Assembly: GCA_018242045.1 (NCBI GenBank)
Contig: JAFECR010000029.1
Coordinates: forward strand, 29,371 to 87,251
Reading direction: 5' to 3'
Length of the DNA: 57,881 nucleotides
DNA from: Pseudomonadota bacterium
GTDB taxonomy: Bacteria; Pseudomonadota; Gammaproteobacteria; Berkiellales; Berkiellaceae
Below, one piece after another: positions 38,796 through 47,305 of this stretch; position 1 is the stretch's first letter, and the number at the start of each line of letters is the position of its first letter. A model generated the notes under the pieces. It was not told the DNA's origin and ran no database searches. It saw nothing but the letters and a program-made list of their open reading frames with translations. The position numbers were made by a program, and so were the translations under genes.

Positions 38796-38947
38796 ACTCG
38801 ATCCACTTTAAAATTAGGAGTTTCAAGTCCGTCATTGCGAGGAGTCTGCGACGAAGCAATCCAGATTACATCTTGATATTTTCTGGATTGCTTCGCTAAA
38901 AGCTCGCAAAGACGGAACTAAATGCCTAATTTCAAAGTAGATCGAGT
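38796..38947. repeat. Family B MITE-like element, complete copy
   Basis: A 152-bp element. Terminal inverted repeats are ACTCGATCCACTTTAAAATT (from 38796) and the complement of it ending at 38947 (AATTTCAAAGTAGATCGAGT). Inside is a long palindrome, 38829-38915. Its left arm contains CCGTCATTGCGAG and GAAGCAATCCAG, its right arm CTGGATTGCTTCG and CTCGCAAAGACGG. Truncated relatives form both window ends. No coding capacity, so mobilisation in trans is assumed. Confidence 0.8.
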
Positions 38948-38949
38948 TT

Positions 38950-39006
38950 ATACTCGCGCTAATTTGAATTTCGTACTTGATGCGAGATTCAAAATGGCGC
39001 GAGTAT
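38950..39006. repeat. Family A repeat, palindromic copy adjacent to the family B element
   Basis: Left arm ATACTCGCGCTAATTTGAAT (38950-38969) and right arm ATTCAAAATGGCGCGAGTAT (38987-39006) pair nearly completely around a 17-base core TTCGTACTTGATGCGAG. It starts two bases after the family B element ends, so two repeat families sit side by side. Confidence 0.7.
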
Positions 39007-39016
39007 ATTATATTTA

Positions 39017-40996
39017 TTAAATTTGAAATTCACGAGACTTTTCATGATCATTTACTTCAAGCGCATGCTCAGCATTACCCGTGTAGGGTTTTAGCCAGGT
39101 ACTAGAAACAGAACCTAAATTTGTAGCAGATCTGATGGAATAGAAATATCTTTGAGTTGTTTTATCATAAGCCATACCAGTGATTTTTTGATGAGAAGGC
39201 ATCGATATTTTTTCATACCCTTCTGTATTCATATTTTTAAGGAAACAAGGTTGTTGTGAAAAAGGAGCGGTAATAAGGCTCACGTGTTCAACAAGCAAAT
39301 TCGTGATTTTTTTGCTGGAAGTAGGAGATAGTTTGGGAACAGATGACTTAATAAAGCAGGGCTGAAAGCTGGTATGTTGAAGTTCATTGGCTGCCTGATT
39401 ACGTTTGTTTATTTGTTGCGTCGTCATTGAAAGTTCACCTTCACCAAAAACGCTGCTTTCTCCTTTATCGACGGTAATATCCGATCGATTGAAAGCATTT
39501 GCAATAATAGCAACAGTCGCAAGATAGGCACCAAATAGGTGACTTATAAAACTGTTTTTTTCCTCTTCAGTATCGTTGATTTTATTTATTCTGATGTATT
39601 GTTCATACTTTTGTTCAAATTCATCAACAACATGGTAGTAACTATTGTTCAAAATACAATTGATAATGACATCGTCATTTCCAGAGAAGATATTAAGCGC
39701 CAGCTGTTGTGCATAAGATAAATTAATTTCTGCAGTTAATGGTATGTTGGCATCAATATATTTCTTTAGTTGCTTAGCAAAGTAATTCTCGCTAGGAAAT
39801 TTTCCTGCTCTTTTATGTAGCATACGTTTTTGAGCTTTAGGTGCGTAAGGTACTTTCAAGGGCTTAATTAATTCTCTTTCTGTTTCTTCAGATAAGATAG
39901 ATTCTTGTTCACTAGATATTTGGGTTTGTTGGTTAGGTTGGGTTTGTTTGGCTGCCAAAGATGGTGCTTTTAGTATTTCGATATAGTTTTGTTCATCCTT
40001 GCCATCATTTGATAACAATAAATGAGACAAATTACTTTTGACTAATAATTCTGAAATGCTGAAATGTTTATTTTCAAGCTTACAGGCAAATTCTCTGTTT
40101 TTTTGATTAAAATAAAAATAAACTAACCTTGGGTTTTTTAAATAAGTGTGGATGATTTGTTCCAATCTGATTGTATATATAGTTTTAGGGAGTGGCCCAA
40201 GTTGAAGTACGGGTTTTGTTTTATATTCCAATAAATATAGCGCTTGATCCAAATTTCCATTGTCAAAACAATGATGTAAAGGCTGATTTAAATTAGAAGA
40301 GATACTTGAGGATGACAATAGTTTTGGTTTTTCTTTATAACCTCCCTTTGAGTGATTTTCTTCTTTTAGATTTTGATAAGCTTTTGTTATAATCGCATCA
40401 TATAACCGTGTTTTTTCATGAATAGGTTCTTTTAGTAGGTTAAAAATCCAGCCATGTAAAACCCCGGGGTTATCACTTATCCATTTAAGTAATGATATTT
40501 CTCCTGCCGTCAATTTGCCTGCTTGCTTTGAAAATGTGATTAAAAATAAATGTAATTCCTTGGAAAAAGGCTCTGAAAATCCAAATTGTTCTAATATCGC
40601 CTCTGATAGATTGTATATATAATCTAGTAAGTTATCATTCTGTAAGCATAATTTGGCTTTAGTATAAAAAGAAGGCTCTCCAAATAAAGATTTTCTTACA
40701 TGCCTAGGGGTTCGAGGACTTTTTTCAGTGTTAGAAGAGTTAGAATGATTGGAAGAATTAGAAGAATTGGAAGAATTGGAATGTTTATGTGCAGAAAGTG
40801 TGGTTTTGCCAAAGAAATGGGCAAGCTTTGAAATAGGGGAACCGTTGTCTTCTTTAGAAGAATTAGATCTTTTTTGGGGAGATGAATTACATGATGAAAA
40901 AGGAGATACACCATATGAATCATCAAAATGCCATAATTCTTCAGACGTTGTTTGGTCGTTTTCAGATGTATTATTGTGGTTGGAGCCTTTTTTCAT
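39017..40996 (-). CDS. Large protein with Ser/Asn-rich N terminus, candidate effector
   Basis: A 659-residue protein of unknown function. The start at 40996 (MKKGSNHNNTSEN) has TGAGG five bases upstream; the frame continues to 41017. Residues 1-100 are disordered and contain the tandem HSNSSNSSNSSNHSNSSN run, coded by an imperfect short DNA repeat near 40737-40790. The middle is helical and includes an ankyrin-like unit (LNQPLHHCFDNGNLDQALYLLEYKTKPVL). A Gln-rich acidic linker follows near 350-375, then a basic stretch APKAQKRMLHKRAGKF. No signal peptide or membrane helix. Composition fits a translocated effector, but that is inference. Confidence 0.68.
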   Translation of the reverse strand: MKKGSNHNNTSENDQTTSEELWHFDDSYGVSPFSSCNSSPQKRSNSSKEDNGSPISKLAHFFGKTTLSAHKHSNSSNSSNSSNHSNSSNTEKSPRTPRHVRKSLFGEPSFYTKAKLCLQNDNLLDYIYNLSEAILEQFGFSEPFSKELHLFLITFSKQAGKLTAGEISLLKWISDNPGVLHGWIFNLLKEPIHEKTRLYDAIITKAYQNLKEENHSKGGYKEKPKLLSSSSISSNLNQPLHHCFDNGNLDQALYLLEYKTKPVLQLGPLPKTIYTIRLEQIIHTYLKNPRLVYFYFNQKNREFACKLENKHFSISELLVKSNLSHLLLSNDGKDEQNYIEILKAPSLAAKQTQPNQQTQISSEQESILSEETERELIKPLKVPYAPKAQKRMLHKRAGKFPSENYFAKQLKKYIDANIPLTAEINLSYAQQLALNIFSGNDDVIINCILNNSYYHVVDEFEQKYEQYIRINKINDTEEEKNSFISHLFGAYLATVAIIANAFNRSDITVDKGESSVFGEGELSMTTQQINKRNQAANELQHTSFQPCFIKSSVPKLSPTSSKKITNLLVEHVSLITAPFSQQPCFLKNMNTEGYEKISMPSHQKITGMAYDKTTQRYFYSIRSATNLGSVSSTWLKPYTGNAEHALEVNDHEKSREFQI

Positions 40997-41111
40997 AGTA
41001 ACCTCATAAACATACAAATGTTAGTTTGGATGATAAATCACATAAGGTTCGACATTTTAATACAATTTAATAAAAGAAGCTAGTTTAAAATTGCTAGGAA
41101 AGACAGCAAAT

Positions 41112-41639
41112 TTATGTGCAAAAACAGTTAATTAAAATTTCTGCCCGTTTTTTTAACGTTTCAATGGGAGGATTATCTGATTTTAAGCCTGCTAAGGAAA
41201 ACCTGAATACTTCAGCAAGCTCAGTGTTGCCTAGGATGGATGCTGCTAAATGTATAAATATTTTTCTATATTTTTCTTCAATTTCTGGCAAAATTCTAAA
41301 AATTTCACTAAAAAATTCTTCACTCGTGAAAGTGTTTGGAAATAAAGGCGTGTCATTTAGCACTAATATTTCAACAAAATTAAAAAGTTTTTGTTTTTTA
41401 GGAAGTGATGAATTTAAGCTGGCTTTAGCAATGGCATATCGTTTTTCAAGTATATCTTCAATCATGCAAGTAAAAAGATCTTCTTTATCTTTAAATTGCA
41501 GATAGATAAGAGGCCTTGAAATTCCAGCCTTTTGAGCAATTTGATCTAAGCTGGTTTTTGAGTAGCCAAACTTAGAAAAGCACTCAAAGGCGCTTTGCAG
41601 AATTTGCTTTCTTCGCAATTCATTTCGATGATTAGCCAC
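41112..41639 (-). CDS. TetR family transcriptional regulator
   Basis: A 175-residue regulator. The N-terminal HTH is RRKQILQSAFECFSKFGYSKTSLDQIAQKAGISRPLIYLQFKDKEDLF, a textbook TetR domain; the C-terminal ligand-binding half is unremarkable. GTG at 41639 follows AAGG by nine bases; TTG at 41645 is the other option. A TTGACAA/TTGTCAA inverted repeat lies 30 bases upstream in its promoter, suggesting autoregulation. Targets may include the adjacent sensor kinase or patatin genes; that is inference. Confidence 0.88.
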   Translation of the reverse strand: MANHRNELRRKQILQSAFECFSKFGYSKTSLDQIAQKAGISRPLIYLQFKDKEDLFTCMIEDILEKRYAIAKASLNSSLPKKQKLFNFVEILVLNDTPLFPNTFTSEEFFSEIFRILPEIEEKYRKIFIHLAASILGNTELAEVFRFSLAGLKSDNPPIETLKKRAEILINCFCT

Positions 41640-41669
41640 AACCAACTACCTTATTTGATTATGGGCATA

Positions 41670-41695
41670 TTGACAAATCTTGCTATGATTGTCAA
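41670..41695. promoter_or_regulatory. Inverted repeat, candidate TetR-family operator
   Basis: TTGACAA (41670-41676) and TTGTCAA (41689-41695), exact complements separated by 12 bases. Read on the minus strand, TTGACA here can act as the -35 box of the regulator gene. Position and size fit an autoregulatory operator. Confidence 0.5.
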
Positions 41696-41750
41696 ATATA
41701 ATAAAAAAAGAAAATATAAATAGGTTCGAATAGTAGGTGACTCATCTTAT

Positions 41751-44354
41751 TTAAGATGAGGTAAAAGTTGGTAATTTAAAAATAACGGTAGTGCCATGAT
41801 CAATCTGGCTTGTGATTGAAATTAAACCACCATGTAGTTCTACCAACCGCTTACATAAAGCTAGCCCCAATCCAGTGCCTTCAATATCTGGCGAAGCGAT
41901 GTTTGTTTGATAAAACTCCGTAAATAGATTATTTAATTTATCCTCAGGAATACCAATGCCAGAGTCTTTTATTTCAAAAATCACCCATTTATGGTCATCA
42001 GATGTTTTAATTAAGATATCAACATTACCATTAGGATGATTATATTTGATGGCATTGCTGATTAGATTGATTAAAATTTGCTTTAAGCGGATGCGATCAG
42101 CTTCAACATAGTCGATACTTGTTTTAACATTTAAAGTAACTTGTTTTTTATTGGCAAGATTTTTGAGTAAATTTTGAATATCTGCGATAAAAGAAGCAAT
42201 TTCTATTCGTTCCATATTTAATGAGAACTTTCCTGCATCGATTTTGGAATGATCAAGTATGTCATTGATAAGATTTAATAAGTAGTGACCAGCTTCTGAT
42301 ATGTTTTTGAGATAAGTTTGTGTTTTGTCGGGCGATTTAACGATGCCATCTATCATTAATTCACTGTATCCGATAATGGCATTTAAAGGGGTTCTTAATT
42401 CGTGAGATAAATTTGAGATAAATTGGCTCTTAGTAGAAGAAATTTTACGCAGATCCGTTTCAATTAAAAATCGAGCTCGATGACGTTGAAGGCTTCTTTT
42501 CACTCTGACTAATAATTCTCGAACACTAAATGGTTTGGTTAAGTAATCATCAGCTCCCCATTTAAAACCCTCAACTTTGGCATCTTCTCCAGCTCGAGCG
42601 GTAAGTAATATAAAAGGAATAAATTGGAAATCACTATTGCTACGTACAGCAGTTAATAGTTCAAAGCCATTCATTACCGGCATCATCACATCACAAAGAA
42701 CAAGATCAGGCTGTGCTAGCTCAATAGCATCTAGAGCTTCCTTGCCATTGGAGGCTGTGCGTACTTCACAAAATGGAAGTAGCAATTTCTTGATATAATT
42801 CCTCATATCTATGTTATCATCCACAAGCAAAACCACTGCCTTTTTGAATTCACTTGGATTAAGGCCTAACCAAAATTCAGATCCATCATTACTAAATTCT
42901 ACTGTTGGTCCGGTTGCTGATTCTGCATTCTCTTCAGGCAACCAAGATAAAGCTTCCGTAGTAAAAGCATCTTTTATAGTGCTTGAAGATGCATCGCTTG
43001 CCCCAATATTATCTGTAACATCGGGTAAATGGGCTGAGCCTGTTGGAATCAAGACAGTAAATGTGCTGCCATTACCTTCGACACTTTTCACTTTGATAGA
43101 ACCACCATGAATGTTGACAAGTTCTTTAACTAAAGCAAGCCCAATGCCGCTTCCTTCGTGTGTACGACTTTTAACATTGGTCGCACGATAAAATCGATCA
43201 AAAATATGTTTAATATCTTTGTTTGCAATCCCGATACCTGTATCCTGTACTTTTAATACAACACTATCCTTATGCCAATGCAGTGAAACTGCAATTTTAC
43301 CACGAAAGGTATATTTAAAAGCATTAGATATAAGATTCAAAACTATTTTTTCCCATAAATCAGGATCGACATACACTTTTTCAGGCAAAGGAGGGCAATC
43401 AATAACGTACTCAAGCCCAGCTTTTTCCACGGCACTATAAAAATGGCTGGCAAGTTCTTTTGTTATTGTGGCTAAATCACATGCTTGGAATGATACTTGC
43501 ATTCGTCCTGCTTCTATTCTAGAAAAGTCAAGTAAACTATTTACAAGCTTAAGTAATCGTAACGTATTTCTATGAACAATCGTTAAATTATTTCTGATAG
43601 AATTGGGTAGATCGCTATTAAGCAGCTCTTCAACTGGACTTAACATCAGTGTTAATGGTGTTCTAAATTCATGTGAAATATTTGAAAAAAAAGTAGTTTT
43701 TGCTTGATCTAATTCTTTAAGACGTTCATTTAATTTTGCAAGTTCCTTTTCTCTTAAGGCCAGTGCTTCATTGGCTTGTTTAATATTTCGGTTAGCGGTT
43801 TTAACTTTCCTTGTCATAGCAAAAATTTCTGACTCACGTTGATCGTTTTGATCTTGTAAAGTAGTCTGATTTTGCAGTTGAGCGTTAGAAAACTGTTTTA
43901 ACAATACATAATCAGTGACGTCTTCGACACGATGTAATATAAAAGCAACTTTGTGCTTCTTATCAATGATAGGAACGTTAATTGGGCTCCAGTATTTTAT
44001 TTTAAATTCTGCTTTACCATTTATTTCTGTTGGAATGTCATATCTTTGTAATCCTAAGACATCAGTTTTGCCAGTTTTTAATATGCGTTCGAAAGAAAGA
44101 CGCAAGTCTGCTAGACCGGTTGTAGAAACATCTGCTGGATTTTCAGGAAATGCGTCAAAAATACTAATCCCAATCAGATTTGATCTAGTTCTATTTACAA
44201 CGCGAAGATAGCTATCTGTTGCCGCCATAATGGTAAATTTCGGAGGATCTGCGCAAATAACCAGATGTGGCGTTGGAGTAGATTCAAAAATTGTTTTGAA
44301 ATCTATATCCGTTAATAGATTACTCGTCGTATTTGTATCTTCATCTTTTAGCAT
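41751..44354 (-). CDS. Hybrid sensor: PAS-HisKA-HATPase-REC-HisKA-HATPase
   Basis: An 867-residue cytoplasmic signalling protein with two kinase cores around one receiver. An N-terminal PAS-like domain (about 15-150) is followed by a coiled coil (160-220). The first kinase has H228 in SNISHEFRTPLT and an ATPase with NLISNAFKYTF, DTGIGI and GSGIGLALVKELV. A receiver follows from about 505, with acidic pair LLVDDN, phosphoacceptor Asp in LVLCDVMMP and KP in DDYLTKPF. The second kinase has H651 in SNLSHELRTPLNAIIGYSEL and a complete ATPase (NLISNAIKY, DSGIGIPEDK, GTGLGLALCKRLVE). All catalytic residues are present. No membrane segment. The nearby REC-GAF-PAS-GAF protein could be a partner. Confidence 0.9.
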   Translation of the reverse strand: MLKDEDTNTTSNLLTDIDFKTIFESTPTPHLVICADPPKFTIMAATDSYLRVVNRTRSNLIGISIFDAFPENPADVSTTGLADLRLSFERILKTGKTDVLGLQRYDIPTEINGKAEFKIKYWSPINVPIIDKKHKVAFILHRVEDVTDYVLLKQFSNAQLQNQTTLQDQNDQRESEIFAMTRKVKTANRNIKQANEALALREKELAKLNERLKELDQAKTTFFSNISHEFRTPLTLMLSPVEELLNSDLPNSIRNNLTIVHRNTLRLLKLVNSLLDFSRIEAGRMQVSFQACDLATITKELASHFYSAVEKAGLEYVIDCPPLPEKVYVDPDLWEKIVLNLISNAFKYTFRGKIAVSLHWHKDSVVLKVQDTGIGIANKDIKHIFDRFYRATNVKSRTHEGSGIGLALVKELVNIHGGSIKVKSVEGNGSTFTVLIPTGSAHLPDVTDNIGASDASSSTIKDAFTTEALSWLPEENAESATGPTVEFSNDGSEFWLGLNPSEFKKAVVLLVDDNIDMRNYIKKLLLPFCEVRTASNGKEALDAIELAQPDLVLCDVMMPVMNGFELLTAVRSNSDFQFIPFILLTARAGEDAKVEGFKWGADDYLTKPFSVRELLVRVKRSLQRHRARFLIETDLRKISSTKSQFISNLSHELRTPLNAIIGYSELMIDGIVKSPDKTQTYLKNISEAGHYLLNLINDILDHSKIDAGKFSLNMERIEIASFIADIQNLLKNLANKKQVTLNVKTSIDYVEADRIRLKQILINLISNAIKYNHPNGNVDILIKTSDDHKWVIFEIKDSGIGIPEDKLNNLFTEFYQTNIASPDIEGTGLGLALCKRLVELHGGLISITSQIDHGTTVIFKLPTFTSS

Positions 44355-44556
44355 ATTAATAATTATCTAATAAAAAACAGTTAAAAATACTTAAAGTCTA
44401 GATTAATTGCCAAGCAGTGAAAAGTGAATGATTTATCAGTGTCATTTCAAAATGATATGCAGGATAAATGAACAGGTATTAGCGTTATTGACAAATTTGA
44501 CAGATAATGTAAATTTGTAAACTCTCGTATCTAAAAACACACAAAAGGAATTGCAA
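44355..44556 (+). promoter_or_regulatory. Intergenic region with possible patatin-gene promoter and inverted repeat
   Basis: TTGACA at 44488-44493 and TAAATT at 44510-44515 (spacing 16) form a plausible sigma-70 promoter. CAAATTT (44492-44498) and AAATTTG (44511-44517) form an exact inverted repeat with a 12-base gap over it. AAAGGAA, the ribosome site, is at 44544-44550. The gap size equals that of the tetR operator candidate, but the sequences differ in part. Confidence 0.4.
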
Positions 44557-47085
44557 ATGAAAACTGGCACTCATAAAAATCAAGCAAAAACAAATGTTAT
44601 TGAAGTAGAAGATGAAGTTCTTGTCAAAAAAATTGAGAATTTAAATATTCTGGAAAAGAAAAGTAATGATGATTTTGTTAATGTTCAACAATTGCTCGAT
44701 ACCGAAAAGACCATCAAACTGTTTAGAAAAACTTTTGAAAATACTAAAGAGGATTGCGTTCCTTTACCGCCTATAAAATATCTTGCTTTCCAAGGCGGTG
44801 GTGCTAAAGGAACTGCTTATATTGGCGCAATTGAAACCTTAGATGAACAAGGGTATTTAGAAAGTATTGATAAAGTTTGCGGCGCTTCAGCAGGAGCAAT
44901 AACTGCTTTTGTGGTTGGCCTTGGCTTTGATAGTAAGCAATTTAAACATATTCAAGAAAATATGAATTTTCTCGATTTTACAGATTTAAAAAATCATGGT
45001 TGGGGAGAATTCTTTAATGGAAATACTCTAGGAAAAGGATTGGATGTTGTACGATATGGCGCTGCTTTTGATGGAAATGCCTTTCACCATTGGGCAAGTT
45101 TTATGGTGGAACAAATTCTTGGCGACAAAAATGCTACTTTTCGTGAATTACATGAAAAGAAAAAATCTGATCCAACCCTTAAAGATCTTATTTTTAAAGC
45201 AACGCGTTATAACGCAGCCAATCATGCCCAAGCTGAACAAACATTTTCCTTTGAAGAAACGCCAGAGGTTTGTATTGCAGATGCCTTAAGAGCATCGATG
45301 GCTTTTCCTGTTGCCTTTAAACCTTGGAAAGTAAAACAAAAAGAGTTTAATAAGAATGCAAATGATAAAAGTTACAGTTTAGAAACTTTTGGTGTATTTG
45401 CAGATGGCGGAATACTAAATAATTACCCAATTGATGTATTTAACTCGCAAAGCTATTATGATGGACAATATTTACCAGTTGAGCGAAAAGATCATAATGG
45501 TAAACCAATAGAAATTAATCCTTGCGCACTTGGATTTAGTTTAACACCACTTAAACATTTAGATAATAATATAACACCGATGACACAACGCCTCATTCAA
45601 CTTCAAAATAAAGAACGTTCTTCTGAAGAACAAACATTAAAGGATACTAATTCATCTTGGGGTTATCAAGACTTATGGAATGTTTTATGGTGGACAAAAG
45701 TTGGCCAAAATCAAGTATCTAAACCAAGAGATAAACACGAAACATATCATGATCAGACTGTGCAAATCTGGCCAGAAAATGTTGAAACATTAGAATTTGA
45801 TGCCTCTAAAGAGAAATTAAATAGTATTAAAACAAATGGCCGTCTTGCTATGCAGTTATGGATAGATAAATTTAGGGATTCAAAACAAGCTTACCAACAC
45901 TTAATGTATTTTGATGATAGACTCTCAAAACAAGAACTTCGTTTAAGAGTGGTGGATCCTGTTAAATTTTATCTAACAAAACTGGAAGAGCATTTTTTAT
46001 CTTTTATTGGTGAACTACAAAGAGAGAATAAAATAAGTTTAAATGGTATTGATAAATTATCTAATATTAAATTGCAGTATTTAACTTATAAGATAAATGA
46101 TTTAATAAAAGAAGGAAAGTTGGATGAATTAACTGTGAATAATACGTTAATGTCTGCTTTTAATAAGTTTGTTCAACGTCAACAAAAAATAAATTTAGAA
46201 CGAAAAAAGCGTGATAATCTTACATATAATGTAGGGTTGATTGAAGAGCTGCATTCAAAAATTCAGAACTTTCCTGATGAGGTTTGCAGAATGTTGTCTG
46301 GTCAATTATCTAATATATTCCCTCTTATGCAGCAAGTTCATCAAAGTCGAAATTTATTAGGTGTATTAGCACAAAGCAAGGATGTTAATTTAATAGCAAA
46401 TGTTTTTGAACTCATGCTTGAAAGATTAAAGCAGTGTCATTTTCAAGGCAGAGTTGGAAATGTAAAAGAGGAATTTATTAAAATCTTGAATCATGCTAAA
46501 CCATCTATTTGCGTGGCTGCTGTTGATAATGATGAACTTCTACAAATTTTCAACAAACATGGATTAAATCCTTTGCAAGTAAATAAATTGTCTGGTTTAA
46601 ATGCATTACAAGAAACTATTAAAAATGGTGATTTTTCTGCTTATAAAAAACTGATTCAATTTTGCCATCTCAACAAAATTCCCTTTAAAGAAAAAAACCA
46701 TAAAATACTAAGTTTTATGCTTTCACATGCATCAGCACACTTTATACGACAAGTATTTGAAGACAAACAGTTGTTAAAACGAATTACCAATGATCATTTT
46801 GTACAATCTTGTGGTAATGATGTGTTTGAATTTTGTTCAAAGCTATCCTTTTTGGCAGATGAAACGCTAGATGATGATATTGCTGTACAAGACGATATGA
46901 TGACAAAACTTAAAACAATATTGCAAGAGCCTGCACCTTGTGCTCAAGTCGAAATTGTCAATGTTGGCAAAAATCTTCACTTTATGCAGCCAAAAGCAAA
47001 GCAGCAATTGTATAATTCTAAGCAAAATGAAAAAGTACAAACTATTGATTCGTCCATTAAAGAATATAAAGTATGCAGGATGTAA
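44557..47085 (+). CDS. Patatin-like phospholipase with long C-terminal extension
   Basis: An 842-residue protein with ATG at 44557, six bases after AAAGGAA. The patatin domain spans about 70-330: oxyanion loop GGGAKG at 80-85, nucleophile elbow GASAG with S111, and catalytic D283 in DGGILNNYP. All catalytic parts are intact, so phospholipase A activity is likely. The remaining 500 residues are helical and unrecognised, with a short ankyrin-like unit (KHGLNPLQVNKLSGLNALQETIKNGDFSAYKKLIQ). Lack of a signal peptide, large size and patatin core recall VipD-type type IV effectors of Legionella; secretion is not shown by the sequence. It is followed by a strong terminator. Confidence 0.88.
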   Translation: MKTGTHKNQAKTNVIEVEDEVLVKKIENLNILEKKSNDDFVNVQQLLDTEKTIKLFRKTFENTKEDCVPLPPIKYLAFQGGGAKGTAYIGAIETLDEQGYLESIDKVCGASAGAITAFVVGLGFDSKQFKHIQENMNFLDFTDLKNHGWGEFFNGNTLGKGLDVVRYGAAFDGNAFHHWASFMVEQILGDKNATFRELHEKKKSDPTLKDLIFKATRYNAANHAQAEQTFSFEETPEVCIADALRASMAFPVAFKPWKVKQKEFNKNANDKSYSLETFGVFADGGILNNYPIDVFNSQSYYDGQYLPVERKDHNGKPIEINPCALGFSLTPLKHLDNNITPMTQRLIQLQNKERSSEEQTLKDTNSSWGYQDLWNVLWWTKVGQNQVSKPRDKHETYHDQTVQIWPENVETLEFDASKEKLNSIKTNGRLAMQLWIDKFRDSKQAYQHLMYFDDRLSKQELRLRVVDPVKFYLTKLEEHFLSFIGELQRENKISLNGIDKLSNIKLQYLTYKINDLIKEGKLDELTVNNTLMSAFNKFVQRQQKINLERKKRDNLTYNVGLIEELHSKIQNFPDEVCRMLSGQLSNIFPLMQQVHQSRNLLGVLAQSKDVNLIANVFELMLERLKQCHFQGRVGNVKEEFIKILNHAKPSICVAAVDNDELLQIFNKHGLNPLQVNKLSGLNALQETIKNGDFSAYKKLIQFCHLNKIPFKEKNHKILSFMLSHASAHFIRQVFEDKQLLKRITNDHFVQSCGNDVFEFCSKLSFLADETLDDDIAVQDDMMTKLKTILQEPAPCAQVEIVNVGKNLHFMQPKAKQQLYNSKQNEKVQTIDSSIKEYKVCRM

Positions 47086-47202
47086 ACCTCAAAACCCTGG
47101 TTGCGTAGGAAAAAATTGCACAATTGGGGTTCTGCTTGGCAAATTAAAACTGTATAAAAATATGTACCTCTTTTTTTTACTTTAATTAGCTATTCATTTA
47201 AC

Positions 47203-47238
47203 AATAAAGGCCAAAATAAAGTAGGCCTTTATTTTTAT
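47203..47238 (+). terminator. Rho-independent terminator after the patatin gene
   Basis: AATAAAGGCC (47203-47212) and GGCCTTTATT (47224-47233) form a perfect 10-bp stem with an 11-base loop, followed by TTTTT. Located 118 bases after the patatin stop. Confidence 0.85.
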
Positions 47239-47305
47239 ATCTATTATCGATACAATTCTTTCTTTTAAAAACAAGGAAGTACCGTTTAAGATAAAAAGGA
47301 TATGT

